Assembly: GCA_024760905.1 (NCBI GenBank) | Contig: CM045745.1 | Coordinates: 9,110,282-9,174,281, forward strand | Length of the DNA stretch: 64,000 nt | Direction: 5' to 3' | From: Plotosus lineatus | Taxonomy: Eukaryota > Chordata > Actinopteri > Siluriformes > Plotosidae | Shown: positions 1-11,573 of the stretch, in pieces | Numbering within the stretch: position 1 is the first letter of the stretch | Layout of the letters: every line of letters begins with the position of its first letter | Translations under genes and position numbers: made by a program | The notes under the pieces: generated by a model | Database searches by the model: none | Told to the model about the DNA's origin: nothing | Seen by the model: only the letters and a program-made list of their open reading frames with translations

Positions 1-1590
1 TTTGGATCCACGGATATCACTGTCAGCCAGGCTGTCAACACTAGTCGGCCGAGGTTTCTGCCAGCGAGCCCGAATACTGACAGAGGGCCAGCGTTGACTT
101 CCTCTCCGTTTGGTCTTATTTTCCGGCAGTTGTGATTGCTTACAGTGAGAAGCAGAATTTAAAAGCATGTTATCTGAAACTTCTTCTCGAATACATGCAT
201 TTGTTGGTGGAGTGGTGAGGTCAGGGAATGGCTCTGCGAGAAGGCATCTACGCTTTGGCCTTAGAGATGGTCCACTGCTCTTCTGGGAGATGCATGGAGA
301 TGGTTTATCCCAAATGGTATGGGAACTTTTTGGAGATGTCAGACTCCACTGGTCAGCAAAACTCTCCCGATCCTCTGGGGACACGTTTCCAATCCCACTA
401 TCACCACTGCCACTGTTTCGTGTGCTTGCCTGTTCATCAGCGTACTCACTATCTAGCTTAAGTCTTAATTTTTCAATATGGTCTCCCATGTCAGCGTAAA
501 GGACTGACACAAAGTTTAACATTGAATATGGTGTCTGAGGAAACTCCAGACAGCCCTGGGTGTCTGGGTCGGCAGTGCATGAGAAGCCAAAGTGCTCAGA
601 GACACTTTTATGCTCATCATGATCAAAGAGTTCTGGGTCGATGATGAATACGTGACATAACGACTTCATGCAAGAGCTTTGTTCGGATTCTTTTGGGTCA
701 GTTTTGGTCGCCTCCATTGAGACGAGACCAAAAAACCGATTGTCTTCCGTACATGCGGCACACAAGATCAGGTTCTCTGCCGGGTACACAGCCAGAACCA
801 CATCCCTGTCATCACAAAGCTGTACACAATTACACTTGACCTTCATCATCACCAGGTAATGGGTTTTCTGTTCACTCGCAATACGAGTAATACACTCCCG
901 GATGGTTCTTAGGGTTTCCTCTTCCGAGCGTGACATCTCTAGAGCCAGTTCCACAGAGTTTATGTATCCTACCACCATTCCCATGTTCAAAGTGCTGGCG
1001 TCAGATACAATATCATGCTGACTCTGAAAATCAGAGAAAACGGAATCTTTACTTACAACACGAGATGGTTCCACCTGATCAAGTGCATGTGGGTTCTGCT
1101 TTGATGGACACCGATAAGACCAGTAAGACATATCTGGTTCTGATCTGGGTCTCTGCTTGGGTTGTTTTCTTGATGTCTGACCTGAATTTCCCAAAACAGT
1201 ATTAAGACTTCCCACCGATTCTCTGACACCTTCCTCATAAGATTCTATCCTTCCTGGATTTGACCATGTTTCCTTCTGCTTTCCCAGAGAACCTGAGGAG
1301 ACAACCAAAGTAAGCGATCTGAACGATGAACCAATGAGCTCCACCACACTTTCATGGGAGGCTGCTGACACATCAGCGCCATTCACACCCAAAACACAGT
1401 CCCCAGGCTTCAAGCCAGCATCATGAGCTGGACTTCCTTTCATGATTCCACTCAGAACACAGGGAGCTTGCCCAACCAAGGTGAATCCATATCCAGCTCT
1501 TCCACGCCCTATATCCACTCTACGAACTGTTGGGTCTGAAGAGGAGTCCAGAGATGTCTTCACATCTCCACTTGGCTCCAGAGCTCTCAT
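1..1590 (-). CDS. rgs12: rgs12 N-terminal coding part (PDZ and PTB domains), truncated by the window edge
   Basis: Open minus-strand frame of 530 codons from the ATG at 1590 to the window edge. An in-frame TGA lies at 1615-1617 and G is at -3, so this start is well supported. Residues about 22-97 form a PDZ domain with the carboxylate-binding loop GYGFTL at 33-38. Residues about 203-335 resemble the RGS12 PTB domain (it includes YINSVEL at 209-215). A Ser-rich basic linker follows. In vertebrate RGS12 the PDZ binds receptor tails, the PTB binds phosphotyrosine partners, and RGS, Ras-binding and GoLoco domains follow; those would lie left of the window. A single large first coding exon holding PDZ and PTB is typical of the gene. 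No stop or frameshift is seen. Teleosts often carry two paralogues; which one this is cannot be decided here. Confidence 0.95.
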   Translation of the reverse strand, partial: MRALEPSGDVKTSLDSSSDPTVRRVDIGRGRAGYGFTLVGQAPCVLSGIMKGSPAHDAGLKPGDCVLGVNGADVSAASHESVVELIGSSFRSLTLVVSSGSLGKQKETWSNPGRIESYEEGVRESVGSLNTVLGNSGQTSRKQPKQRPRSEPDMSYWSYRCPSKQNPHALDQVEPSRVVSKDSVFSDFQSQHDIVSDASTLNMGMVVGYINSVELALEMSRSEEETLRTIRECITRIASEQKTHYLVMMKVKCNCVQLCDDRDVVLAVYPAENLILCAACTEDNRFFGLVSMEATKTDPKESEQSSCMKSLCHVFIIDPELFDHDEHKSVSEHFGFSCTADPDTQGCLEFPQTPYSMLNFVSVLYADMGDHIEKLRLKLDSEYADEQASTRNSGSGDSGIGNVSPEDRESFADQWSLTSPKSSHTIWDKPSPCISQKSSGPSLRPKRRCLLAEPFPDLTTPPTNACIREEVSDNMLLNSASHCKQSQLPENKTKRRGSQRWPSVSIRARWQKPRPTSVDSLADSDIRGSK

Positions 1591-2650
1591 TTCTGTCCTT
1601 TGTATCCAAGCAAATCACAACAAAAGTTTGGGTGGTACCACTGCACTGAGCCAGACTCAAAGAGCTACAGTCATTGTAGGTACTGAAAAACAAGAGGAAA
1701 GGAAACAATAAGGATTATTTTTAGTTGACAAAGATGACAGTGTTATAGGAAGTAGGAGGAATAAAGGGTTTCAGCTTGAAGGCTGCATGTAAAAGCATTG
1801 GCACTCATCAACCTCTAATCTGTCCAGATTCGTGTTGGACAGAAATGAACACCAAACACAGATATAGTTTTAAATGTTCTTACTATTCATTAGAAACTTG
1901 AAAATATACTGTATATCCAAAGTTTTTCAAAGTATTTTTACAGCACCCAAGATATAATCTTGAACGAACCAGCACTTATTTAGCACCCGTTTTCAGGATT
2001 CAAGATCAAAACAGTTTCACGTCACGTGCCAAAGTCCAAAAATCCCATATTACACGAAATTACTAAATGTATTTCAGCTATACCAACCCTAACGAGTGTA
2101 AACTCACTTACCTGACTCGAACTGGTTGTATGCTCAAAGTTTTAGGTTTTCCACTTCTGTCCTCTCAGGACAACCACTGCCTTTCACTATTGTACTCAAC
2201 ACAAAGCGTCATTCAGTCTCTATGGTACCGTAACGATCGCGAGCCCGAGTGCCTGCTTCTCTTTGGCTGAGAGACCCGTCAATCACACCCAACGTTTAAA
2301 CAAATACTCAGCGTTTATTGGGGGTTGGTAAACACGTGGTAAGTTTGGGGCATGTACCAACGGCTTGGGCGAGCGTGTGGGCGGTGATCACTAAACGTTG
2401 CCCCGCCCACTATGTATCTCCGGCAATGTGCTCCATTGAACGCGTGGCTCCCATTATGATTACAGAGAGTGGGCTGTTTAAGGGAGGAGGCCTTCCACGC
2501 TGTCTCTATGAAGCTTTTTATGTATGGTGATAAACACAATAGGTTCAACATGACATTAAATTTTGACCCATTTTTGTTGTTTTTGTGGATTGGATCAATA
2601 AAGTGGCAAGTCAAACAGAGCAATACATTTATCAATTGAGGTGTCATTAA
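1591..2650. other. rgs12 upstream region, no gene recognised
   Basis: This stretch lies 5' of the rgs12 start on its coding strand. It could hold 5'UTR, an upstream intron or the promoter. I see no conserved ORF and no recognised repeat. A GC-richer patch near 2340-2440 contains two short GGGCGG/CCGCCC-like motifs, too few to call a promoter. Confidence 0.4.
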
Positions 2651-2651
2651 A

Positions 2652-2652
<1 letters not shown>

Positions 2653-2682
<30 letters not shown>
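2653..2682. repeat. (CAT)n microsatellite at LINE 3' end
   Basis: A short CAT run directly abuts the 3' end of the minus-strand LINE B copy at 2695. Other copies of the same LINE also end in CAT/ATG runs, so this is probably the LINE's own 3' tail expanded into a microsatellite. Confidence 0.8.
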
Positions 2683-2694
2683 TTGTTGTTGTTC

Positions 2695-5692
2695 TTCTTC
2701 TTCATCCGCTTAATCCATAGTTGGGTCGCAGGGGCAGCAGACTAAGCAATGTGGTCCAGACATCCCTCTTCCTTACCACTACCCAGGGGGGGAGAGAACA
2801 CCAAAACATTCCCAGACCAACCAAGAGACATTATCCCCCCAACCTGTTCTATGTTGACCCCAGGGCCTCTTCCAGTTCGGACATACCCTAAACATCACAC
2901 CAGGGATGTGTTTGGTTGGCATTCTAACCTCAACTGGCTCCTCTCAATGCAGAGTGGTTCTACTCCGAGCTCCTCCCAGATGGCTGAGCTTCTTACCCTA
3001 TATTTAAAGGAGAGCTCCGCCACCTGGCGAAGGATGATCATTTCAGCCGCTTGTATCCGCGATCTTGGTTTTTTCGGTCACAACCTAAAACTCGTGACCA
3101 TAGGTGAGAGTTGGAACGTAGACCAACTGGTAAATGAAGAACTTTGCTTTGTGGCTCAGCTCCTTCCTCATCACGACAGAATGGTACAGGCTCCACTTTA
3201 CAGAACGGGCTGCAGTGACCCACCTGTCAATCTCCCGCTCCACCCTTCCCTCATTCGTGAACAAGACTCCCGAGATGCATGAACTCCTCCACTTGAAGCA
3301 CGACCTCATTCCAGATCCGGAGGGGGCATTCCACCCTTTTCCATCTGAGAACCATGGTCTCAGACTTGGCTGCGAATTGCTTCAATGAGAGCTGGAGGCC
3401 CCGGATTGATGAAGAGAAAAGGAAACGTCATCCGCAAAAACATGACAAGATCTGACGGTCACCACACCAAAACTCCTTAACACCTCATCTGCACCTAGAA
3501 AAGCCTTGGTGGACTCCAAACCTCACCGGAAACGAATTGATCTGTTGTTACCAATGTGGTTCAAGCTCTGTGGCCCACAGCAACGGGTCCATACGCCATA
3601 CTCTGGGAACACACCCCACAAGATAGCCCAGGGGGACATGGTTGAAAGACTTCTCCAAATCCACAAAATACATGTGGACCAATTTTCAAAGCCCCATGCC
3701 CCCTTTAGGATTCTGTATGTAGAGCATATAGCATTGGTCGAGAGTGCCGTGGCCAGGAAGAAAACCACATTGTTCCTCCTGAATCTGAAGTTCAAATATG
3801 TTGGATCCTCTTCTTCAGCACCCTGCATAGACTTTCCTGGGTAGGCTGAGGAGTGTGATTCCACGCTAATTGGAACACACTCTCCGGCCCCACTTTTTAA
3901 ACAGGGGACTACCACTCCAGGTTGCCAATCCAGAGGTACACCCCAATGACCACACAGTGTTGCAGAGAGCGTTAACCAAGACAGTCCTACAACATCCAGA
4001 GCCCTGAGCTATTCAGGGCAGATCTCATCCACCCTTGGAGTAGGACCACCAGGGATCTTTTTGACCACCTCACGACCTCAGCTGGAGTGATGGGTGGAGT
4101 CCACCCAAACCCCCAGGGTCTTCTTCCTCAACAGAGGGTGTGTTGGTAGCATTCAGGAGGTTCTCGAAATACTCCTTACACCTCGCAACAACATGTCAAG
4201 GTGAGCAGCTCCCCACTTACACTGTAAACAGCATTTGTGGAGAACTGTTCCCCTCTTGTGTCAGATGGTGTTCCAGAATCTTTTTGAGGCCAACTGATAA
4301 TCACTTTCCTGGCCCTCACAGAACTCCTCCAATGCCCAAGATTTTGCAATCTTGACAGCTCTGGCTGCAGAACATTTGGCTTGCAAGTATCTATCTGCTG
4401 CCTCAGGAGTCCCAATAGGAAAATAAGACCTGATAGGCCTCCTTTTCAGCTGGAAGGCCGCCTTTACCATAGGTGTCCATAGGTGGTTTGGGGGTTACAG
4501 AAATGACAGACACCGTTGACCTTCTGGCCACAGCTACTGCCTCAACAATGGAGACATGAAACATGGCCCATTCGTATTCCATGTCATCACCTCCTTTGGG
4601 ACGTGGTTGTAGCTCTGCCAGAGGTGATAGTTAAAGGCCTCTCTGTCAGGAGATTACGTCAAACGTTCCAAATCAATCGCTTCGACCTGCCAGTCTGGAG
4701 GGCCTCAGCCATCGAAGCCAGCTCACCACCAGGTGGTGATTGGTTGACAGCTCAGCTCCTCTCTTCACCCGAGTGTCTAAAACATGTGGCCACAAGTCCA
4801 GTGACTTGACTACAAAGCCGATCATCAAGCCAAGGCCTAGGGTGTCCTGATGCCAAGTGCACTTATGGACACCCTTATGTTCAAACACTGTGTTTGTAAT
4901 GAACAAACTGTGACCAGCACAGAGTCCAACCACGAATCACCATTCAGGATCAGGCTGGTGAGGCCATACCTACCGATCACAACCTTTCAGGTCACACTAT
5001 CACTGCACACTGGGCGTTGAAGTCTCCCAGGACAATGAGGGAGTCCCCAGGGGGAGTGTTCTCCAACACACCCCCTAAAAACTCCAAGAATTGTGGGTAC
5101 TCTGAACTGTCATTTGGTGCATAAATATAAACAACAGTCAGGACTCGTTCCCCCCACCTGAAGGCGGGAGGAAGCTACCCTTTTAACAACTGGGGAGAAC
5201 CCCAGCGTGTGGACACCGAGATGGGGGGCAATAAGGATGCCCACACCGCCTCACCACCTCTCCCCATGAGTAACTCCAGAATAGAATAAGGTCCAGCCCC
5301 TCTCAAGATATACCCCAAGCCATGCGTTGAAGTGAGTTCGACTGTATCTAGTCAGTATCTTTCCACCCCATGCACCAACTCAGGCTCCTTCCCTGCCAGG
5401 GAGGTGACATTCCATGTCCAAATAGTCAGAGTCAGTAGCTGAGGATTGGTCTGACAGAACCCATGCCTTTTGTTGCTACCCAACTCACATTGCATCCGAC
5501 CACTATATCCCCTCCCACAGGTGGTGGGTCCATGGGAGAGCAGACCCATGTGTCCTTTGTGGCTCAGCCGGGGTCCATGGGCAGAAGAAAGACCACCAGG
5601 CACTCTCCTTCGAGGCCCTCCCCCAGGCCTGGCTACAGCGGGAGACCCTAGACCCAAGACACAATAAGGTGGCGATTCAAGGAGCGGTATTA
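2695..5692 (-). mobile_element. LINE B (non-LTR retrotransposon), full-length but degenerate copy
   Basis: The minus strand carries broken fragments of a LINE ORF2. They include a reverse-transcriptase C-terminal part, with words such as EVLFTNEGRVEREIDR-like and YVPTLTYGHE near 3085-3309, and endonuclease-side pieces near 4673-4933 and 5352-5717. Its 3' end at 2695 and its 5' end at about 5690 (AAGGTGGCGATTC) match the ends of the copy at 23917-27168, so the insertion was close to full length. Frames are broken many times and internal segments are missing, so it is inactive. It belongs to a common teleost family whose clade (CR1/L2/I-like) I cannot settle by eye. Confidence 0.85.
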
Positions 5693-5699
5693 TTAATTC

Positions 5700-5830
5700 A
5701 TTAATTCGATCATTCATTTTCTAAGTCCCTTAATACTAATTATGGTCACGGGGAGGCTGTCGCCCATCTCACCCAACTTGAGCAAATACAGGGTTCACCC
5801 TGGACAGCTCACCAGATTATCGCAGAGTCA
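5700..5830 (-). mobile_element. SINE 3'-tail fragment
   Basis: Reverse-complement match to the L2-like SINE tail: 'cattttctaag..cttaatactaatta', the 'ggaggctgtcgcccatctc' block and the 'ccctggacagctc' block. The tRNA-like head is absent. It abuts the LINE B 5' end. Confidence 0.65.
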
Positions 5831-5844
5831 GCACTCACGTGACC

Positions 5845-5962
5845 TATCATCATTATTATTATTGCTATTGTTATTATTATTAATATTATTGTTGTTGTTA
5901 TTATCATTATTATTATTATTAAAAAAACAATAATAATAATTACAAATAATAATAATAATGAT
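5845..5962. repeat. ATT/AAT-rich simple repeat
   Basis: Imperfect (ATT)n followed by (AAT)n with a short A run between them. It can fold back on itself. No gene content. Confidence 0.8.
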
Positions 5963-6290
5963 ATGCAGCGATGGCCTGGTGGTAAGGTGCTGGATCACTG
6001 ATAACAAGGTTTGGGGTTCAAGCACCGCCCTCAACGGGTTGTCACTGTCCCCCCAGTAAAGTTAACTGGGTTATAAACGGCGAGCCATGTCTCTCACTGT
6101 CTATGGTGAGGGGGATGTAAAAGAACTATTGCTGACTTTCAGAAAGAGTAGCTGCATAACTGTCAGCATGTTTCTGCCCTGTGATGGCCTGGCGAACTGT
6201 CCAGGATGTCCCTTGCCCAGAGTCGGCTGAGATGGGCACCAACCTCTCCGGAACACTAGTTAGGATTAAGCGGTTCAAAAATATTGAACG
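5963..6290 (+). mobile_element. tRNA-headed SINE type 1 (L2-like tail)
   Basis: The head has an A-box-like GGCCTGGTGG region and a degenerate B box (GGTTCAAGCAC). Next comes the body (GTTAACTGGGTTATAAACGG, TGTCTCTCACTGTCTATGG) and the tail TTAGGATTAAGCGGTTC. It is full length but diverged from the better copies at 34939 and 61451. Confidence 0.8.
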
Positions 6291-6307
6291 AAGAATAACA
6301 ATAATAA

Positions 6308-6520
6308 TAATAAGAGTGTCCTAGTGGAAATCATGCCTGCCTCACAGCAAGAAGGTCTGAGGTTCAAGTCTCAAGTGTGTTTGGAGTTTGCATCTCTCCA
6401 TTATTATATGGGTTTTCTTCTCGGTACTACGGTTTTCTCCCACAGCTCAAAGACATGCACATTAGGCGAACTGTATGTTCTAAATTGCAACTATATGTCA
6501 GTGAGGTTATGAAAGATTTT
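6308..6520 (+). mobile_element. SINE type 3 (CACAGCAAGAAGGTC family), diverged
   Basis: Contains the family words CCTCACAGCAAGAAGGTC, GGTTCAAGTC (B-box-like), TGTTTGGAGTTTGCAT and AGACATGCACATTAGG. The order matches the antisense copies at 17490 and 43383. The 3' end runs into a (TG)n tract. Confidence 0.7.
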
Positions 6521-6525
6521 ACCTT

Positions 6526-6529
6526 TTGT

Positions 6530-6582
<53 letters not shown>
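6526..6582. repeat. (TG)n microsatellite
   Basis: Nearly pure TG dinucleotide run of about 57 bp just after the SINE at 6308. Confidence 0.95.
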
Positions 6583-6824
6583 GGCTCCCGTGACTCTACT
6601 AGGAAAAAGCAGCTTGCAAATAAGTGGATAGATGGATTAATGAATTCCTCATACAGTCCAAAGACATCTACGTTAGGTTCACTGGATATTGTAAATTGTC
6701 CATAGGAAACTGTTGTGTCCGTGTTTACCCTGCAATGGATTGGTGAGGTGCTCAGTGTGTACCCATCCTTTTGCATGAAGTCAGCAGCGTTTGGATCTAG
6801 ATTTTTCTGCAACTCTGAATAATC

Positions 6825-6837
6825 ATAATAATAATAA

Positions 6838-6872
<35 letters not shown>

Positions 6873-6873
6873 A
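6825..6873. repeat. (TAA)n/(TAG)n microsatellite
   Basis: A compound trinucleotide run of AAT units followed by about ten TAG units. Confidence 0.9.
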
Positions 6874-6879
6874 TTCATA

Positions 6880-7125
6880 CATAAATAACAAATTAATAAC
6901 TAATTAGTACACCCTTGGCTATGCTCCATTACCCATGAATCATCTACACCCATGGAGAACACAGTTAGTTCAGGTGTTTACTATCGACATTATGTTACAT
7001 TTATGGTGGTCATGGTTGTTATTGTTTTCACAATGATAATAGACAAGACAGACAAACAACTATTATATATTTAAGTTTATATAAGGCTTTACAGCTGTTA
7101 CAAAAGAAAGTCACAGCTTTTTCTG

Positions 7126-7185
<60 letters not shown>

Positions 7186-7544
7186 TGATCATGATGTAAA
7201 TATTTTTACAATTCCTTCATAATACATGACGTACGTAGTACATTAGTATTATTACATTAACATTAGTTTCATATGTATATTTTAGTGAGTGCTGTGTTTC
7301 TCTCCTGTAATGTAAGATACTGTGTATTATCATTCTGAAGATATTATCATTCTGAGTTTATATAGTTGCATACTCAGTGGACTTCAAAACTCAAAGTAAA
7401 CTAGTTAGTCTACAGCTGCTGTAAAAATGAACCCATTGCAAATTAAACCAAGCTATGTAATTCAGTAGCTTTGCTGCTGAAGCACAAACAAACATAAAAC
7501 TGTGAACAGCAGTTCATAAGGTGCACAGTCATGCTAAGTTGCAC
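6880..7544. other. msantd1 3' flank / probable 3'UTR
   Basis: AT-rich sequence downstream of the msantd1 stop on its strand, with an (AC)n tract of about 47 bp near 7133-7180. The 3'UTR probably lies here, but I could not choose a poly(A) site. No other gene is seen. Confidence 0.5.
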
Positions 7545-7800
7545 TCAGGTATGTGTGTTTGTAAAGTGAGTTGTGGATGGGATCATCTTCTCCAACAAGT
7601 TCATCATTCGCTCCTGAAGCTGCAGGCTTTGTACCTGCAGGAAGTTTTGCTGGTGCATTACACGCCGCATTTCCCGGCATGTGTCCTCCACAGCACGACT
7701 CATCTTCTTCTGTTCTTTCAACATCGCTTCCATTACACGCACCTTCCTGCGACGCAGTGATGTACTGTGTGACAATCGATGCCTCTTTATAGGATGAGAT
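7545..7800 (-). CDS. msantd1: msantd1 exon 3 (C-terminal coiled-coil-like region and stop)
   Basis: The acceptor TTTTCAG lies just 5' at 7801-7807. The exon's first base completes the Arg codon begun in exon 2, and the frame then runs 84 codons to the TGA at 7545-7547. It holds residues 178-261. A basic patch (LRRRKVRVMEAM) is followed by a Glu/Gln/Leu-rich, probably helical stretch with LQVQSLQLQERMMNLLEKMI, a strongly conserved C-terminal block of vertebrate MSANTD1 that probably oligomerises. The other open frames across this exon are shadows. No break is visible. Confidence 0.93.
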
Positions 7801-7983
7801 CTGAAAACATAACCATGTAAAAATAAAAATCTGTGCTGGCAACATGTCCGTAGTGGTACATGACTTATAAGCCATTCAATACATAATAATAGTATTTAGT
7901 TAATTAACTAATTGTTTTTCCATCGCATAATTTAATTATTTTACAACAGCTTTCACATAGTTGTGCCACATCTGACTCAAGGT

Positions 7984-10900
7984 TCTTCTTCTTCTCCTTT
8001 TAGCTTTTCTCTTCAGGGGTCGCCACAGCGAATCATCTGCCTCCATCTCACCCTATCCTTTGCATCTTCTTCTCTTACATCAACTACCTTCATGTCCTCC
8101 TTCACCACATCCATGAACCATCTCTTTGGTCTTCCTCTAGGTCTTCTGCCTGGTAGTTCCAACCTCAGCATCCTACTACCAATATACTCACGATCCCTCC
8201 TCTGTACATGTCCAAACCATCTCAATCTCGCCACTCTGACTTTGACTTCAAAACGTCTCACATGTGCTGTCCCTCTGATGTGCTCATTCCTGATCCTATC
8301 CATCCCTGTTACTCCCAAAGAGAACCTCAACATTTTTATCTCTGCTACCTCCAGCTCTGCCTCCTGTCTTTTCCCCAGGGCCACTGTTTCTAAACCATAC
8401 AACATCGCTGGCCTCAACACCGTCTTGTACACTTTTCCTTTCATTCTTTCCGATACCCTCATATCACGTATCACACCGGACACTTTTCTCCAAGCATTCC
8501 AACCTGCACATGGTTCTTCACATCTTTTTCACCCTCTCCACTGTTCTGGATTGTTGAGCCTAAGTACTTAAAATCCTCCACCTTCATTATCTCTGCTCCC
8601 TGTAACCGTCACCATTCGTCTTAGGTCCTTGTCATTCATACACATGTATTCTGTTTTACTGAGGCTAACCTTCATTCACCTCCTTTCCAGGGCATACCTC
8701 CACCTCTCTAGATTTTCCTGCACTTGTTCTCTGCTCTGACTGCAGATCACAATGTCATCTGCAAACATCATAGTCCATGGGGAATCTTGTCTAACCTCGT
8801 CTGTCAGCCTGTCCATCACCATAGCAAACAAGAAGGGGCTCAAAGCTGACCCTTGATGTAGTCCTACCTCCACCTTGAACTGTTCTGTCACACCGACAGC
8901 ACACCTCACCACTGTTTTACATCTCTCATACATGTCCTGCACCACTCTAACATACTTCTCTGCCACTCCAGACTTCCTCATGCAATACCACAGTTCCTCC
9001 CTCAGCACGCTGTCATATGCTTTCTCTAGATCCACAAAGGCACAATGCAGCTCCCTCTGACTTTCTCTGTACTTCTCTGTTAACATCCTCAAGGCAAACA
9101 CGGCATCTGTGGTGCTCTTTCTTGGCATGAAGCCAAACTGTTGTTCACAAATGCTGACCTCTGCCCTTAGTCTAGCTTCCACTATTCTTTCCGATAACTT
9201 CATTGTATGGCTCATCAACTTTATCCCTCTATAGTTGCTACAACTCTGCACGTCTCCCTTGTTCTTAAAAATGGGCACCATCATGCTTCTCCTCCATTCC
9301 TCTGGCATCCTCTCACTCTCTAAGACCTTGTTGAATGTTCTTGTCAGAACATCTACTGCTACCTCTCCTAGACACTTCCATACCTCCACTGGTATATCAT
9401 CAGGACCAACTGCCTTTCCATTCTTCATCCTCTTCAATGCCCTCCTCACTTCACCCTTACTGATCTTTGCTACATCCTGCTCCTCAATGGTCACGTCTTC
9501 TACTCTTTTTTCTCTCTCATTTTCCTCATTCATCAGCTCTTCAAAGTACTCTTTCCATCTTCCCAGCACACTTCTGTCATCGGTCAATACATTTCCCTCT
9601 CTGTCCTTTATCAATCTAACTTGCTGCACATCCTTCCCATCTCTATCTCTTTGCTGTGCCAACCTGTATAGATCATTTTCTCCCTCCTTACTGTCCATCC
9701 TATCATACAAGTCATCATACGCCCTCTGTTTGGCCTTAGCCACTGCTACTTTCTCCTTACGCTGTGTCTCCCTGTACTCCTGTTTACTCTCTTCGGTCCT
9801 CTCAATGTCCCATTTCTTCTTAGCTAACCTCTTCCTTTGTACACACTCCTGCACTTCCTCATTCCACCACCAAGTCTCCTTATCTACTTTCCTTCCAGAG
9901 GACACACCAAGTACTCTCCTACCTGTGTCCCTGATCACATTTCCTGTGGTTGTCCAGTCATTTGGAAGCACTTCCTGGCCACCCAAAGCCTGTTTCAACT
10001 CCTCTTTGAAGACAACACAACACTCTTCCTTTTTCAGCTTCCACCACTCTGTCTTCTGCTCTGCCTTTGCCTTCTTCACCTTCCTCACCATCAGCGTCAT
10101 CCTGCATACCACCATCCTATGCTGTTTAGCAACACTCTCACCCGCTACTACTTTGCAGTCACTGTCTTCCTTCAAATTACATCACCTACACAAGATGTAG
10201 TCTACCTGTGTGCTCCTACCTCCGCTTTTATAAGTCACCCTATGCTCCTGTTTCTTCTGGAAGAAAGTATTTACCACAGCCATTTCCATCCTTTTTGCAA
10301 AATCGATCAACATCTGTCCTTCTGTGTTCCTGTCCTGGATACCAAACCTGTCCATCACTTCCTCGTCCCCTCTGTTGCCTGGTCCAACATGTCCATTGAA
10401 GTCTGCACCATTGACCACTCTTTCACTTCTCGGGGTATTCTGCATCGCTTCATCTAACTCACTCCAGAATCTCTCCTTCTCTTCTCGCTCACATCCTGCC
10501 TGTGGGGCATAAGCACTAACAACATTGAGCATCACACCTTCAATTTCTAACTTGAGACTCATCACTCTGTCTGACACTCTTTTCACTTCTAGAACATTCC
10601 TGACAAACCCCTCCTTCAAGATGACTCTAACTCCATTTCTCTTCCCATCCACACCATGATAAAACAGCTTAAACCCTGCTCCTAAGCTTTTAGCTTTACT
10701 ACCTTTACATCTGGTCTCCTGAACACACAGTTTGTACACCTTCCTCCTCTGCATCATGTCAGCCGGCTCTCTACCTTTTCTTTGCATAGTTCCAACATTC
10801 AAAGTCCCTACTCTCAGTCCTAGACTCATGCCTTTCCTCTTCTCTCTCTGCCTACGGACACGCCTCACGCCTCTCCTTCTTCGACCAACAGTAGTCCAAT

Positions 10901-11115
10901 TTCCATCAGCACCCTGTTGATTGACAGCACTGATTGCGGTCGTTGTTAACCCGGGCCTCGACCGATCCGGTATGGGAGTAAGACTTCTGATTTGCATCAT
11001 AAAAGTTTGGCATTGGTTTTACGTCAGATGCCTTTCCTGACACAACCCTCTGCATTTCTCCGGGCTTGGGACCGGCATAAGGGGGAGAGACACTGGTTAG
11101 TGCCCCCCCGCCTCA
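7984..11115 (-). mobile_element. LINE A, RTE-like non-LTR retrotransposon, near-complete
   Basis: The minus strand encodes, in order, an apurinic-type endonuclease (10182-11000: LRVGTLNVGTM, QETRCKG, NGADFNGHVG, VDYIL) and a reverse transcriptase (8676-10175: NYRGIKLMSHTMKL, FVDLEKAYDSV, GLHQGSALSPFLFA and the catalytic FADD). A C-terminal domain follows (8013-8483), ending IRCGDP and the tail CGCTGTGGCGACCCC. The endonuclease and RT frames are the same frame, separated only by one TGA at 10179-10187; another TGA lies near 8674 and the frame shifts between 8676 and 8483. Domain order and tail fit RTE (Rex3/BovB-like) elements. The lesions make it inactive. Confidence 0.88.
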
Positions 11116-11121
11116 TGGCTG

Positions 11122-11427
11122 CATTATCAGAGGGACAGCACATGTAAAAGGTTTTGGAGACAAAGTCAGAGAGGCTCGATTGAGATGGTTTGGACATGTA
11201 CAGAGGAGGGATAATGAGTATATTGGTAGTAGGATGCTGAGGTTAGAACTACCAGGCAGATGGCCTAGAGAAAGACCAAAGAGAAGATTTATGGATGTGG
11301 TGAAGGAGGACATGAGGGTAGTTGGTGTTAGAGAAGAAGATGCAGAGGATAGGGTGAGATGGAGGCAGATGATTCGCTGTGGCGACCCCTGAAGGGAGGA
11401 GCCGAAAGGAAAAGAAAAACAATTAAC
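11122..11427 (+). mobile_element. LINE A 3' fragment, opposite orientation
   Basis: Plus-strand frame with IRGTAHV, RWFGHVQRRD, RPKRRFMDVVKEDM and MIRCGDP, followed by the RTE tail. It represents the same C-terminal part as 8013-8483 but lies head-to-head with the main LINE A copy. Since both pieces include the 3' end, this is a second insertion, not a 5' inversion of the first. Confidence 0.85.
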
Positions 11428-11573
11428 TGTAATTGCACCTCCACTCAACTAGTTGGCAGTGGCGCTCTCATTGTCATGCGACGGTGTGGCGGTTTTTCGC
11501 ACGAGCAAACATTATGAAGTGCAGTAAACAACCCCTCAAAAAACAACATGTATATAATGTTATGCAGAGGTAT

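Noticed and set aside
1053..1238. Open frame on the minus strand within rgs12 exon
   Set aside because: It is in a different frame from the 530-codon rgs12 frame, which has clear PDZ and PTB sequence. A shadow.
9235..10200. 321-aa plus-strand open frame
   Set aside because: Antisense to the LINE A reverse transcriptase. Its Ser/Phe/Leu-rich composition is the usual shadow of that coding strand.
11122..11427. Twin-priming inversion of the main LINE A copy
   Set aside because: Both the main copy and this fragment contain the LINE 3' end, so they overlap in LINE coordinates. A 5' inversion would not duplicate the 3' end.
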